From: UBA1181 sp045617845
GTDB lineage: Bacteria; Bacteroidota; Bacteroidia; Bacteroidales; Paludibacteraceae
Length of the DNA stretch: 64,000 bases
Assembly: GCA_045617845.1 (NCBI GenBank)
Contig: JAZLJL010000014.1
Location: forward strand, 20,055 to 84,054
Reading direction: 5' to 3'
Shown: positions 51,984-61,480 of the stretch, piece after piece
Numbering within the stretch: position 1 is the stretch's first letter
Layout of the letters: every line of letters starts with the position of its first letter
Made by a program: the position numbers and the translations under genes
Notes under the pieces: model-generated
What the model was told of the DNA's origin: nothing
The model's database searches: none
Seen by the model: only the letters and a program-made list of their open reading frames with translations

Positions 51984-52385
51984 ATGGAATACGTGTTTGA
52001 ATATGAATTTGAGGTGCGTGACTATGAATGTGACGCGCAGGGCATCGTGAATAACGCTAATTACCAACATTACATGGAGCACACGAGGCATCGTTTTATA
52101 CAGACGGTCAATCTAGATTTTATGGAATTGACCAACGCTGGCATTATCCTTGTCGTGGCGAAGGCTGAGCTGCAGTACAAGCAGCCTTTACGTAGTAACG
52201 ATAAGTTCGTCTGCCGCCTTAATGTGGAGAAGGATGGCATCCGTTATGTCTTTTACGAAGATATTTACCGGTTGTCGGATAATAAGCTTTGTACGAAGGG
52301 CAAGTTTGATGTGGTCGCTGTCATCAACGGACGCTTAGGCACGTCGGAAATCATCGATAACGCTTTGTTCGGAATTAAAAAATGA
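51984..52385 (+). CDS. Acyl-CoA thioesterase, 4HBT hotdog fold
   Basis: 133 residues from ATG 51984; longer upstream in-frame extension is not protein-like. The 4HBT core is visible: FEVRDYECDAQGIVNNANYQHYMEHTRHRF with the catalytic Asp in YECDAQGIVNNA, and LRSNDKFVCRLNVEKDGIRYVFYEDIYR strands. The active-site pattern resembles YbgC/4-hydroxybenzoyl-CoA thioesterases. Cytoplasmic; substrate unknown. A small acidic-protein gene follows after 6 bases. Confidence 0.88.
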   Translation: MEYVFEYEFEVRDYECDAQGIVNNANYQHYMEHTRHRFIQTVNLDFMELTNAGIILVVAKAELQYKQPLRSNDKFVCRLNVEKDGIRYVFYEDIYRLSDNKLCTKGKFDVVAVINGRLGTSEIIDNALFGIKK

Positions 52386-52391
52386 TCAGAT

Positions 52392-52763
52392 ATGGAATTG
52401 TCATTTGAGGAATTGGAGAGGTCTTTCGAAGGTGTCGGAACCTTTAGGGGCGGTTTTGAAGTGATTAGGGAAGAGGTGTATGAGGACATCGAGGACGATA
52501 GTTTTGACGACCCGGACGATGCTTCTTCCGATGACGGGGAGGAGATTACCGATCGTGAGATAAAGGTGGAGATCGCTTCCCGTATTTTAGAGGAAAATCT
52601 TGATTTCGGTCCTTTGAACGAGAACTTCGACAACGAAGGTAATCGTGATTCCCGTATGGAGAAAAGGTTCTCCTTGCTTGACCCGATTGCCGCGAAATGG
52701 GTGGATGGAGAGATTTCTTCTGTGAAGGAGGCGCAAACTATTTTGGATGGTTGCGTGAAATGA
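52392..52763 (+). CDS. Small acidic protein of unknown function
   Basis: 123 residues, strongly acidic in the first half (DIEDDSFDDPDDASSDDGEE), with a helical ILEENLDFGPLNENFDNEG segment and a basic C-terminal part. I recognise no domain. It starts 6 bases after the thioesterase stop and is followed by a strong terminator, so the two probably form an operon. Confidence 0.65.
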   Translation: MELSFEELERSFEGVGTFRGGFEVIREEVYEDIEDDSFDDPDDASSDDGEEITDREIKVEIASRILEENLDFGPLNENFDNEGNRDSRMEKRFSLLDPIAAKWVDGEISSVKEAQTILDGCVK

Positions 52764-52790
52764 CGGTTTCGGTAAGCCTAAAAAATTGAG

Positions 52791-52833
52791 AGGGCAACCA
52801 TAGAATCTGATTCTTATGGTTGCCCTTTTTTTT
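52791..52833 (+). terminator. Terminator of the thioesterase operon
   Basis: AGGGCAACCATA and TATGGTTGCCCT form a 12-bp stem followed by TTTTTTT on the plus strand. Confidence 0.88.
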
Positions 52834-52877
52834 CTTAGTAAATCGTCGAGTGGTTTCCTATTCAGGCTGTCCCATCT

Positions 52878-54191
52878 TTATTTCTTGATGAATTCCACGC
52901 GGCGGTTCTTAGCCTTTCCCTCTTCAGTGGAGTTGTCGGCGAGAGGGGAGGTCTGTCCCTTACCGACGGCGGTCAAACGTTTCTTGTCGACGCCCAGCTC
53001 GACCAGTTTGTCGACGATGGCTTGCGCGCGTTGCTCGCTCAACGTCTGGTTGGTGGCTGCGGAGCCCGTGTTGTCGGTATGGCCTTGTACCTCGAACTTC
53101 AGGGTAGGGTTCTCGTCCATCAAGGTCTTGATGCGGTTGATCTCGCTCATGGATTGCGGCTTGATGGTCGCTTTGTTGACGTCGAAGGTGATTCCGTAGG
53201 TGATGAATTTACCGTCGGTCATCATACGGTCGTAGAGCGGAACGGCGCCCTTGCAGATGCGGAAGTTGGTGACGTAGTCAACGCCATGGTCTTGCCAGTG
53301 GCGGCTCTCCAGCTCCACGTATGACGGAGCTTTCATGTTCGGCACGTTCGTCACGCGCGTGCCGTTGATGTAGGCTTTCATCGCGCGTTTGTTGAATGAG
53401 ATGGCGAAGTGGTTCCAGTCGTTGTCTTTCAGCAGGTTCTCGATTTGGTATTCGGAATTGACATGCCTGTCTGATGTGGATTGGTAGCTCCAAAATGTCG
53501 ATTTGACGTCGGCTGTGTGTACTTCATAAGTGCAGATTTCACTGCCTTCCTCGTTGTAGAAATGGAGGAAGTATTGCGAGCGGGAGAGTAGTCCTTCGCT
53601 CAATTTGGTGTCGTTACCGGCGAAGAAATCGTATTCGATGGTGAACTCGTCGGTCAGGTATTTTTTCATGTCCTTCATGAGCGGTGCGATGACTGTAGGG
53701 ACGCTCTCGAATCCGATGGCCATCTTTCCGTCGTATTTCACCACTTCGGAGTTACCCGTGACCAGATCCCACTTGCTTGGGAATTCCCCTATCTTTTCGT
53801 TGGCGAGGTCATCCTCGAAGATGACCTCGTCTCCTGAGACGAAGTCACACTTTGCGTAAGTGGCTTCTATCGTCCTGGCGTCTTGTTTAGCCGATTTGGA
53901 ATCGGATTCCGAAGCGGACGAGGATTGGGCGCTTTTCTTGCTGTTCGATTTGCTCGAGCTTTCTTCCTCGTTATTGTCGTTACCATTGTTCCTACTGCTA
54001 TTCTTCCCTCCTTCGAAGGCGTTGTCGACGGCGTCATTCACTTTGTTGTCCACGTTGCGTGAGACAGCGTTCTCGGCCGCATTCTCGGCTGCGTTCTTTG
54101 CGGCGTCTTGGAGACGGTTCAAAAATCTTTGTGCGTTTGCTCCCGAAACGCACAAGGCCGTCATTGTGATGATGGTGAAAATTTTCTTCAT
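52878..54191 (-). CDS. OmpA-family outer-membrane protein with central LamG-like domain
   Basis: 437 residues. A signal peptide (1-20, ending ANAQ) is followed by an Asn/Ala/Ser-rich low-complexity linker (about 25-110). A jelly-roll (LamG/concanavalin-like) region at about 120-315 contains NHFAISFNKRAMKAYINGTRV, a ligand-binding-like strand pattern. The C-terminal OmpA domain (about 325-437) carries the FEVQGHTDNTGSAATNQTLSEQRAQAI motif with the peptidoglycan-binding Asp and Arg. It would link outer membrane to peptidoglycan. It stands alone with no adjacent partner. Confidence 0.85.
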   Translation of the reverse strand: MKKIFTIITMTALCVSGANAQRFLNRLQDAAKNAAENAAENAVSRNVDNKVNDAVDNAFEGGKNSSRNNGNDNNEEESSSKSNSKKSAQSSSASESDSKSAKQDARTIEATYAKCDFVSGDEVIFEDDLANEKIGEFPSKWDLVTGNSEVVKYDGKMAIGFESVPTVIAPLMKDMKKYLTDEFTIEYDFFAGNDTKLSEGLLSRSQYFLHFYNEEGSEICTYEVHTADVKSTFWSYQSTSDRHVNSEYQIENLLKDNDWNHFAISFNKRAMKAYINGTRVTNVPNMKAPSYVELESRHWQDHGVDYVTNFRICKGAVPLYDRMMTDGKFITYGITFDVNKATIKPQSMSEINRIKTLMDENPTLKFEVQGHTDNTGSAATNQTLSEQRAQAIVDKLVELGVDKKRLTAVGKGQTSPLADNSTEEGKAKNRRVEFIKK

Positions 54192-54349
54192 ATTAATATT
54201 GTTTTAATTATTGTCACATTTACAACTGACTAAGTTCATTCCGAATATAAACTAAGTAGTACTTTCGTATTATTAAAATTAAGAAAAAATTGTTCTTGTT
54301 CAAAATCAGCGGCTTATTTTTTCTATTTCGATTGATTTTTATTTATTGG

Positions 54350-54639
54350 TGTCCGCTAAACGTGAAAAGGCGTACCGATATAGTCCGCAATGCCGGTAAA
54401 CGCGGTGTCGCGGATTCTTTTTTTGAAAACCAAGCCCTTAGTCAAACAACGAGAGTTGAATCTTAGGCTCTTTTCTCGCATAACCCCGTAGGGGTTCCAT
54501 ATCGGTAGAATAATGGATTCCCCCATATACAACCCCAGAGGGGTTGCACGTAACATAGAATGCGATTATTACGTATGATTAATCATGTAATACATTTTCC
54601 CGCAAAAAATTTAAACCCATGAAAAGAGTTTAGCGGACA
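54350..54639. mobile_element. MITE-like element with TGTCCGCTAAAC terminal repeats
   Basis: 290 bp between TGTCCGCTAAAC (54350-54361) and its exact complement GTTTAGCGGACA (54628-54639). No gene inside. Internal palindromes AACCCCGTAGGGGTT (54482-54496) and AACCCCAGAGGGGTT (54531-54545) match the REP type found at 24545-24623. No clear target duplication was seen. It lies between the OmpA-family gene start and the pckA terminator. Confidence 0.75.
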
Positions 54640-54710
54640 GTAATAAATTTTATTGTAGAAGCCAGGTAGCGGGCTTGTGCGGTTAGGTGCGAAAGGTTGT
54701 AAATGCACAA

Positions 54711-54740
54711 AAAAGGACGTCCCGAATGGAACGTCCTTTC
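54711..54740 (-). terminator. pckA terminator
   Basis: AAAGGACGT and ACGTCCTTT form the stem and TTTTTTG follows on the minus strand. Confidence 0.85.
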
Positions 54741-54761
54741 CGTTTATTGCGAATCTGTTGA

Positions 54762-56363
54762 TTACAATTGAGGACCGGCAGCAACCAAAGCCTTACCAGC
54801 AGCGTTGCCAGTATACTTCACGAAGTTCTTTTGGAAGCGTGAAGCCAAATCCTTCGCCTTAGTCTCCCATTCGGAAGCATTTGCGTAAGTGTCACGAGGA
54901 TCCAAGATGTTGTCGTTTACGCCTGGCAATGAAGTAGGAACCTCAAAGTTGAACATAGGGATCTTCTTTGTAGGAGCCTTCAAGATGTCGCCAGAAAGGA
55001 TAGCGTCGATGATACCACGGGTATCAGGAATAGAGATACGTTTTCCGGTACCGTTCCATCCAGTGTTCACCAAGTAAGCCTTAGCGCCGGACATCTTCAT
55101 CTTCTTAACCAACTCCTCAGCGTACTTAGTTGGGTGCAACTCCAAGAATGCTTGTCCGAAGCAAGCGGAGAATGTTGGAGTAGGCTCAGTGATACCGCGC
55201 TCGGTACCAGCCAACTTAGCGGTGAATCCGCTCAAGAAGTAGTATTGGCATTGCTCTGGAGTCAAGATAGAAACTGGAGGCAATACACCGAATGCGTCAG
55301 CTGACAAGAAGATAACGTTCTTAGCGGCTGGTGCGGAAGATCCTGGTTGGATGTTGTTGATGTGGTTGATAGGGTAAGATACACGAGTATTCTCGGTAAC
55401 TGACTTGTCATTGAAATCGATCTTGCCGTTAGCGTCAACGGTTACGTTCTCCAACAATGCGTTGCGTTTGATAGCGCCGTAGATGTCTGGCTCGTGCTCC
55501 TTGCTCTAGTCGATCACCTTAGCGTAGCAACCGCCTTCGAGGTTGAATACGCCCTCGTCGTCCCATCCGTGCTCGTCATCACCGATCAACTTTCTCTTAG
55601 GGTCGGTAGACAAAGTGGTCTTACCTGTACCTGACAAACCGAAGAAGATAGCGGTGTTCTTTCCTTCCATGTCGCAGTTAGCGGAACAGTGCATAGAAGC
55701 GATGCCCTTCAAAGGCAAGTAGTAGTTCTGCATAGAGAACATACCCTTCTTCATCTCGCCGCCGTACCAAGTGTTGATGATCACTTGCTCACGTGAAGTC
55801 ACGTTGAATGCGACGCAAGTCTCAGAGTTCAAACCGAGCTCCTTGTAGTTCTCCACCTTAGCTTTAGAAGCGTTGTAGATGACGAAGTTAGGCTCGAAGT
55901 TAGCCAACTCCTCAGCGGTAGGTTGGATGAACATGTTCTTCACGAAGTGTGCTTGCCATGCTACCTCCACGATGAAACGAACTGCCAAACGAGTAGCCTT
56001 GTTAGCGCCGCAGAATGCGTCCACTACATAAAGGTTCTTGTTGCAAAGCTCTTTCTTCGCGATTTCCTTTACCTTAGCCCAAACTTCTTCGCTCATTGGG
56101 TGGTTATCGTTCTTGTACTCCTCTGAAGTCCACCATACAGTGTCCTTAGAGTTTTTGTCCATCACGATATATTTGTCTTTAGGAGAACGTCCTGTGTAGA
56201 TTCCGGTCATTACGTTTACAGCGCCGAGCTCTGTTTGTTGACCTACTTCGTAGCCGCTAAGGCCTGCTTTTGTCTCTTCCTTGAAGAGCTCCTCGTAAGA
56301 GGGATTGTGGGCGATCACTGTCGATCCGGTGATGCCGTACTTTGATAAATCTAAGTTTGCCAT
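54762..56363 (-). pseudogene. pckA: Phosphoenolpyruvate carboxykinase (ATP) interrupted by an in-frame TAG
   Basis: The whole 534-codon frame from ATG 56363 to 54762 reads as a complete ATP-dependent PEPCK except for one TAG at codon 286 (plus strand 55506-55508). Before it are TGRSPKDKYIV, GLSGTGKTTLS and the GDDEHGWDD metal site. After it, SKEHEPDIYGAIKRNALLENVT continues in the same frame, then the adenine-binding NTGWNGTGKRI. Homologues have Leu or similar at that codon (TTG to TAG needs one change). No start codon suitable for re-initiation follows. The enzyme makes phosphoenolpyruvate and CO2 from oxaloacetate (gluconeogenesis) or runs in reverse in succinate formers. Confidence 0.9.
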
Positions 56364-56449
56364 GCTAACTTTAATTCTATATGTTTATTAAAAAATTATC
56401 CTTTGTTAATGATGGATGAATTCACTTCATTCCAATTTTTCATTCCACG

Positions 56450-56457
56450 CAAATTTA
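56450..56457 (-). promoter_or_regulatory. pckA promoter -7 element
   Basis: TAAATTTG (minus strand) is an exact TAnnTTTG match, about 86 bases before the ATG. Confidence 0.55.
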
Positions 56458-56657
56458 ATAAAATATTTTAATTAATAGGTGTGTTGGAAGAAAAACAAAA
56501 ATAAATTTTCGGAATGGCTGGAAAAGAGGGGAGAATAGTGGTTTGACGAGACGAATTTTTGGCAACAATGCGTGGTTGTCGGAGTCAGTGGGACGTCTCT
56601 TTTCCTTCGGTGTCTCTTGATGGAAGGCTAGTGTTGGCCATGGTTGTGGAATTAAAA

Positions 56658-56691
56658 GAAAGCGGCTGTAGGATAGCCCACAACCGCTTTC
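56658..56691 (-). terminator. GH10 terminator
   Basis: GAAAGCGG and CCGCTTTC with inner TGT/ACA form a stem, followed on the minus strand by TTTTAATT. It is 50 bases past the GH10 stop. Confidence 0.8.
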
Positions 56692-56738
56692 ATCATATTC
56701 ATTTTAACTCTATTCCGCATATGGCGGAATCTGTTTTA

Positions 56739-58814
56739 TTACTTCCCTACGACCAGTTTCTTAACCGTCGTGCCATTTTCGGTAACGATGCGGACAATGT
56801 AGTTACCGTCTTGCAGGTCTGCGACGGAGATTACGTTTCCGCTACATTTCTTCACTACCACGCCTTCGGCGGAGACGAACTCTACGCTGATTGGAGTGAC
56901 GCCAAATACTTTGACGACTGAAGTAGCAGGGTTTGGTCCGATAGCGATCGGAGTGTTGATGTTCTCTTCGAAACCGGTTTCGCCACCTACTTTCTCAAAA
57001 TTGATCCAGTCCACGTCAATCCAGCTTCCTGTGTTCTTGATGGTCATTACTTGCTCGCCTTTTTTCAGGGTCACAGGGTCCAATTTCACCTCTTCGAAGG
57101 TGCCCCAATCACCTAATTTGCTGACTTTCACGTCGAAAGAGACATCCGATTTGTCGAGTGATACAGACAAGGAGCCTGAATCGTTACCTTCACCCAAACG
57201 GATTGACACATTGTATTCGCCATCCTCTTGTACATCAACGGTGTAAGCCATCCATTCGTCGTCTTGGAACGAGCCGACCGCATAACCACCGTCGATCGTC
57301 TTGATGTCCACGTCATCTTTTCGATATTCGTTTGTTTGGTCATCGCAAGAGTTACCTGCTGATTGGTCGAAGAATGCTATGCCGGATTCTCCTTCGTCGT
57401 AATTCTCCGCCTCGATCTTTCCAGGGATGGTCGCTGCTGTTCCGCCATAGGGTTTACCCGGCTCAACCACTTTAATGGTTGAGGTGCCTTTTACCTCCTC
57501 GTTGCTATTAGTGATAACAACGACAGAAATTGAGTGGCTTCCTGCTGATTCAGGAGTCCAAGTGATTTTTTCGCCTTCTCCGATCGTGTTGTTTCCGTCG
57601 TAATAAGTAATGCTTCTGACACCGCCTTCAACATTGTTCACTTTAACGGATAAATCCACGCTGTTGCCAAAAACGATGGTGGTTTTGCTTGCCTCGATAC
57701 TTGCGTATGGACCAGCAGGACCTCCCGCCTCCTTGCCGCAGAATTTCGCTGTGACATTCTTGGCCTTGTCCGACGCCATGTATTCGCGCAACCATTTCAT
57801 ACTGCTACGATCTTGGCCTTGACCGTTCACCAAACCGGTATTTGCTCTCCAAGTAGCGCCATTCACAAATCCCCATATTGTGATTCCCGCAACGAAATCA
57901 GCCTCCCACATCGCAGGGAAGGAACCTTGCATGATGGTTAATTGGGTGTTGTCGTTGGATTGGTTGATGTCATATTCAGTGATGTAACACTGCAATTCCC
58001 TGCCTCCTTTTTGAGTGATTTGGTTGTGTATGTCCCTCAAATTGTCTTCGAAGCCGGACATGTTACCACGCGCATTATAATAGTCGTCCAAATCGTGGGT
58101 CTGGTGTCCGTAGGCATCAATCGGAGCTCCTTGTTTTACCAATGTTGAAACGAGGTCTATAAAATCATTTTTCTGGTGGGTTAAAGTGTTGTAGTCGTTG
58201 TAAATTAATATGGTATTAGGGAAGTACTTACGAGCCAATTTAAACGCTTCGGTAATCCACTTGTAATCTCTTGGTTGACTTCCTGGAGACATTGCATTAG
58301 CCAAGTTATTCTTAAACGTCTTAGCTTGTCCGTTGTTATCATTCTCTGCATGACCAATGATAGCCTCATTGACAACGTCCATCACTGTCAAGTCAGGATA
58401 TTTTTTTGAGACAGCCTCGAACCAGATGTCAATCTGTTTTTTCAATCTGTCGCCGGTGAAGTTCGCCAAATAGGATGGATATTGGGAAGTCCAAAGCAAA
58501 CAGTGGAACTTAAACTGGACGCCGTTTTCTTTACACCATTGATATTCGCTATCCGCCGATCTCCAGTTCCAAGAGGACAACGCATCTTCTACAGTCTGTA
58601 CCTCCTTGTTGGCGATAGATCCCCACTTTGTTTCGTTTTCAGGGGTCATTTGGTCCCATAAGTTCTCATATTTCAAGTTGCCGACGTTAGGTTGAACTTG
58701 TCCACGTGTTGTAATGTTTCCCAAAAACTTACATGAGTTTTGGTTTAGTTGCGCGTCGGCTATGCCTATGCCCATGAGCGTAGTCGCAACTAGTGCAATA
58801 ATTTGTTTTTTCAT
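56739..58814 (-). CDS. GH10 xylanase with Ig-like domain, CBM6 and T9SS tail
   Basis: 691 residues. A signal peptide (1-21) is followed by a GH10 barrel (about 25-370) with acid/base E150 in DVVNEAI and nucleophile E280 in ITEYDINQ. An Ig-like module follows (about 375-460), then CBM6 (about 465-610, IPGKIEAENYDEGESG ... IDVDWINF). The C-terminal T9SS type A sorting domain (about 620-691) ends in the usual VKKLVVGK. It would hydrolyse xylan outside the cell and is probably cell-surface anchored or released by T9SS. The same CBM6 module type occurs in the GH30 and GH39-like proteins nearby. Confidence 0.94.
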   Translation of the reverse strand: MKKQIIALVATTLMGIGIADAQLNQNSCKFLGNITTRGQVQPNVGNLKYENLWDQMTPENETKWGSIANKEVQTVEDALSSWNWRSADSEYQWCKENGVQFKFHCLLWTSQYPSYLANFTGDRLKKQIDIWFEAVSKKYPDLTVMDVVNEAIIGHAENDNNGQAKTFKNNLANAMSPGSQPRDYKWITEAFKLARKYFPNTILIYNDYNTLTHQKNDFIDLVSTLVKQGAPIDAYGHQTHDLDDYYNARGNMSGFEDNLRDIHNQITQKGGRELQCYITEYDINQSNDNTQLTIMQGSFPAMWEADFVAGITIWGFVNGATWRANTGLVNGQGQDRSSMKWLREYMASDKAKNVTAKFCGKEAGGPAGPYASIEASKTTIVFGNSVDLSVKVNNVEGGVRSITYYDGNNTIGEGEKITWTPESAGSHSISVVVITNSNEEVKGTSTIKVVEPGKPYGGTAATIPGKIEAENYDEGESGIAFFDQSAGNSCDDQTNEYRKDDVDIKTIDGGYAVGSFQDDEWMAYTVDVQEDGEYNVSIRLGEGNDSGSLSVSLDKSDVSFDVKVSKLGDWGTFEEVKLDPVTLKKGEQVMTIKNTGSWIDVDWINFEKVGGETGFEENINTPIAIGPNPATSVVKVFGVTPISVEFVSAEGVVVKKCSGNVISVADLQDGNYIVRIVTENGTTVKKLVVGK

Positions 58815-58956
58815 GATTTTGTATTTTAAATAATGATTTTAAACTATATATATTAAATAATCTAATAGTAAATAGGCGAATTCCGGATAATAAATAGATT
58901 ATTATCGCATTTAAAATCAGGACGTGATACATTCGTCCGTATATAATATGCCTTGG

Positions 58957-58987
58957 CAAATTTAGAAAATAGAATTGAATCACCAAA
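58957..58987 (-). promoter_or_regulatory. GH10 promoter
   Basis: TTTG, a 19-base spacer and TAAATTTG on the minus strand match the full Bacteroidota promoter consensus exactly. The leader before the GH10 start would be about 135 bases. Confidence 0.75.
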
Positions 58988-59150
58988 ATTTTTTCAATTA
59001 TCTTAAGTTTGCGTTCTTCGAGTCTTCATGACGCTTTTATTTGATTCCCGTAATCGTAACTGTTCTGTCCATGTTTCCTGGAATGGGACCCTACATCATC
59101 CTTTCACACAATTGGTTATGACGCAGGTATATAATATCGGCAGTTTTTTG

Positions 59151-59158
59151 TACCTTTG
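59151..59158 (+). promoter_or_regulatory. Promoter -7 of the hotdog thioesterase gene
   Basis: TACCTTTG exactly matches TAnnTTTG, 20 bases before the ATG at 59179. Confidence 0.6.
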
Positions 59159-59178
59159 CACCCGAAAAAAATGTAAGT

Positions 59179-59565
59179 ATGGCAATAGAGGATTTGATGC
59201 AGAATGTCAAGACGCGCCGTTACGTCGTGGAGGAGTCTATGCTGAACATCAACAACACGTTGTTCGGCGGCGAGGCCATGGGGTGGATGGACAAGGTCGG
59301 GCATGAGCTCTCCATCGATTTCACCCACCATACGATGTTCACTGCGGCGGCGGATAAAATCAGGTTCCGCAGCGCCGTCCTTCTAGGCGAGACGGTGGAG
59401 GTGACCGCCCGTCCGTTGGAGCTCGGTCCCGTGAAGTTGCAGGTTTCGCTTACGGTGGTGGCTGACCCTGACGGTCCGAATAGACGTACCGCTTTGACGG
59501 GTATCTATACATTTGTGCAGGTCGACGAGCAGATGCGTCCGCGCAGAATAACCTATATTGAGTGA
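59179..59565 (+). CDS. Acyl-CoA thioesterase, YciA-like hotdog
   Basis: 128 residues. It has the NINNTLFGGEAMGWMDKVG motif with the N...G...D pattern of the YciA/acot hotdog family, then ADKIRFRSAVLLGETVEVTARPLELG. Cytoplasmic, hydrolysing acyl-CoA thioesters; substrate unspecified. The YrdC-family gene follows 53 bases downstream in the same direction. Confidence 0.85.
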   Translation: MAIEDLMQNVKTRRYVVEESMLNINNTLFGGEAMGWMDKVGHELSIDFTHHTMFTAAADKIRFRSAVLLGETVEVTARPLELGPVKLQVSLTVVADPDGPNRRTALTGIYTFVQVDEQMRPRRITYIE

Positions 59566-59618
59566 TATGATTGAACGGCCGCCCGGAGTGCCGGGTGTCT
59601 TAACATAAAAACGCGACA

Positions 59619-60230
59619 ATGTTAATTAGAATTTATCCTGAGAATCCGAATGAACGTGAAATCGAGAAGGTCGTGCAGTTCCTGCGTGACGGTGGTCTCA
59701 TTGTCTATCCGACCGACACTATCTATGGTCTAGGTTGCGACATCTTCAACGCGAGGGCGGTGGAGAAGATTTGCCATTATAAGGGAATCGACCCGCGCAA
59801 GGCGAACCTCTCCTTTATTTGCTATGACCTGAGCAACATCAGCGAGTATGCCAAGGTGGACAACAATACGTTCAAACTGATGAAGAAGAATCTCCCCGGT
59901 CCTTTCACCTTCATCCTGAACGGTAACAGCAACCTCCCTAAAATCTTCCGCAACAAGAAGACGGTGGGTATCAGGGTACCTGATAATAACATCATCCGCG
60001 AATTGGTGCGTGGTTTGGGGAACCCGATCCTCTCCACTTCCGTGAAGGATGACGACGACGAGATTTTGGAGTATTTCACGGATCCCGAACTGATCCACGA
60101 GCGGTATGAGAACATCGCGGATGTGGTGATCAACGGCGGTTACGGGGCGTTGGATCCTTCGACCGTGGTCGATTGCACGGGCGACGAGCCTGTCATCGTG
60201 CGTCAGGGAAAGGGCGAATTGGTCTATTAA
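59619..60230 (+). CDS. YrdC/Sua5-domain protein, L-threonylcarbamoyladenylate synthase family
   Basis: 203 residues. It shows the YrdC dsRNA-binding-like fold motifs: LIVYPTDTIYGLGCDI near the N-terminus, KGIDPRKANLSFICYDLSNISEYA and VGIRVPDNNIIRELV. Length and sequence suit the YciO/TsaC type rather than the longer Sua5 form. It would make threonylcarbamoyl-AMP for the t6A tRNA modification, or be the paralogue YciO, whose role is less clear. Confidence 0.88.
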   Translation: MLIRIYPENPNEREIEKVVQFLRDGGLIVYPTDTIYGLGCDIFNARAVEKICHYKGIDPRKANLSFICYDLSNISEYAKVDNNTFKLMKKNLPGPFTFILNGNSNLPKIFRNKKTVGIRVPDNNIIRELVRGLGNPILSTSVKDDDDEILEYFTDPELIHERYENIADVVINGGYGALDPSTVVDCTGDEPVIVRQGKGELVY

Positions 60231-60327
60231 TGGCATGGTTCTAAGCGTCAATCGTCTCTTTTCGCATTGGGCTTTCGCACCTACGCTGCGTCACCTCTTA
60301 ATTCTTAATTCATAACTCTTAATTCTC

Positions 60328-61230
60328 ATGTGGGTCCTTTTAGCGCTCTGTTCAGCCCTTTTGTTGGGCGTCTATGATGTATTCAAGAAACGTTCGTTGC
60401 GCGACAATGCGGTGATTCCGGTGCTGGCTCTCTCCATCTTCATCTCCGCGGTTATTTTCCTCTTCTTTTTGGTTCCTTCCCGGGTGGCGCCCGAGTGGAT
60501 GTCTGGTTCCAGCTTCTACGTCCCTGAGATGGACGTTCACACCCACCTTTGCATCTTCCTGAAGTCCGCCTTGGTTTTGGGTTCATGGATTTCCGCCTAT
60601 TTCGGCATGAAGAATGTGCCGATTACGATATTCTCGCCTATCCGCGCCACGCAGCCTGTCTGGACGGTCATAGGCGCTTTCTTCATCTTCTCCGAGCGTC
60701 TGACGCCCCTACAACTGACGGGCGTCGTGGTGACGATCACCTCGTTCTACCTCTTCTCCCTTGTGGGGCTCAAGGAGGGAATCTCGTGGAAAAAGAACAA
60801 ATGGATTTGGCTGATTATCCTCGCCACGCTTTTGGGGGCGGCGAGCGGACTCTACGACAAGCACCTGATGCGCTCTTTCGACAGGGTCGGGGTGCAGGTT
60901 TTCAGCACGATGTACCAAGCTTTGCTGATGCTGGTGGTGCTCTTCGCCTTGTGGTATCCGCGCCGCAAGCATACCACGCCTTTCGAGTGGCGTTGGAGTA
61001 TCGTGGGTATCTCCGTCTTCCTGATTTTGGCGGACTACGTCTATTTCTGGGCGCTTTCTTCCGACGGTTCCATGATATCCATCGTCTCGACAATTCGTCG
61101 GTCGGGAGCGGTGGTGCCGTTCATGTATGGCGCCTTGTTTCTCGGTGAGAAGAATTTGAAGATCAAGGGTCTGTTGCTCTTAGGCATTCTGTGTGGCGTT
61201 TGTCTGCTGACGGTCGGGGCGTTGCGGTGA
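60328..61230 (+). CDS. EamA/DMT-superfamily transporter
   Basis: 300 residues with ten hydrophobic helices in two EamA repeats (about 1-135 and 155-300). Conserved proline-containing helix FSPIRATQPVWTVIGAFFIFSERLTPLQLTGVVVT fits the family. It is an inner-membrane drug/metabolite exporter of unknown substrate. No adjacent gene suggests one. Confidence 0.9.
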   Translation: MWVLLALCSALLLGVYDVFKKRSLRDNAVIPVLALSIFISAVIFLFFLVPSRVAPEWMSGSSFYVPEMDVHTHLCIFLKSALVLGSWISAYFGMKNVPITIFSPIRATQPVWTVIGAFFIFSERLTPLQLTGVVVTITSFYLFSLVGLKEGISWKKNKWIWLIILATLLGAASGLYDKHLMRSFDRVGVQVFSTMYQALLMLVVLFALWYPRRKHTTPFEWRWSIVGISVFLILADYVYFWALSSDGSMISIVSTIRRSGAVVPFMYGALFLGEKNLKIKGLLLLGILCGVCLLTVGALR

Positions 61231-61480
61231 GATGGGTAGTGTGGCTTGTATCATTTGAATTATATCAAACGTCCGAAAGCCAAGAGATAATCCATTGTGA
61301 TTATTGGTTGATGTCGACTGGCGGCGATGGGTGTAATGTCGTCGTTTGAAAAATTTTGTGTAAAAAAAATTTACATTTCTAAAAAAAAGTATATATTTAC
61401 AATAGGATATGATGTTTACAACACAATTTTAGTATATGTGTAGTGGTATGATATTAAATTAATTAACAAAATAATAGCTT

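Noticed and set aside
55506..55508. Whole-genome amber (TAG) recoding as explanation for the pckA stop
   Set aside because: TAG is used as the terminal stop of at least two genes here (2160-2162 and 11006-11008), and readthrough of those would give no sensible protein.
56559..56921. Plus-strand frame over the GH10 3' end and terminator
   Set aside because: It overlaps the conserved T9SS tail and the terminator of the GH10 gene; no supporting motif.
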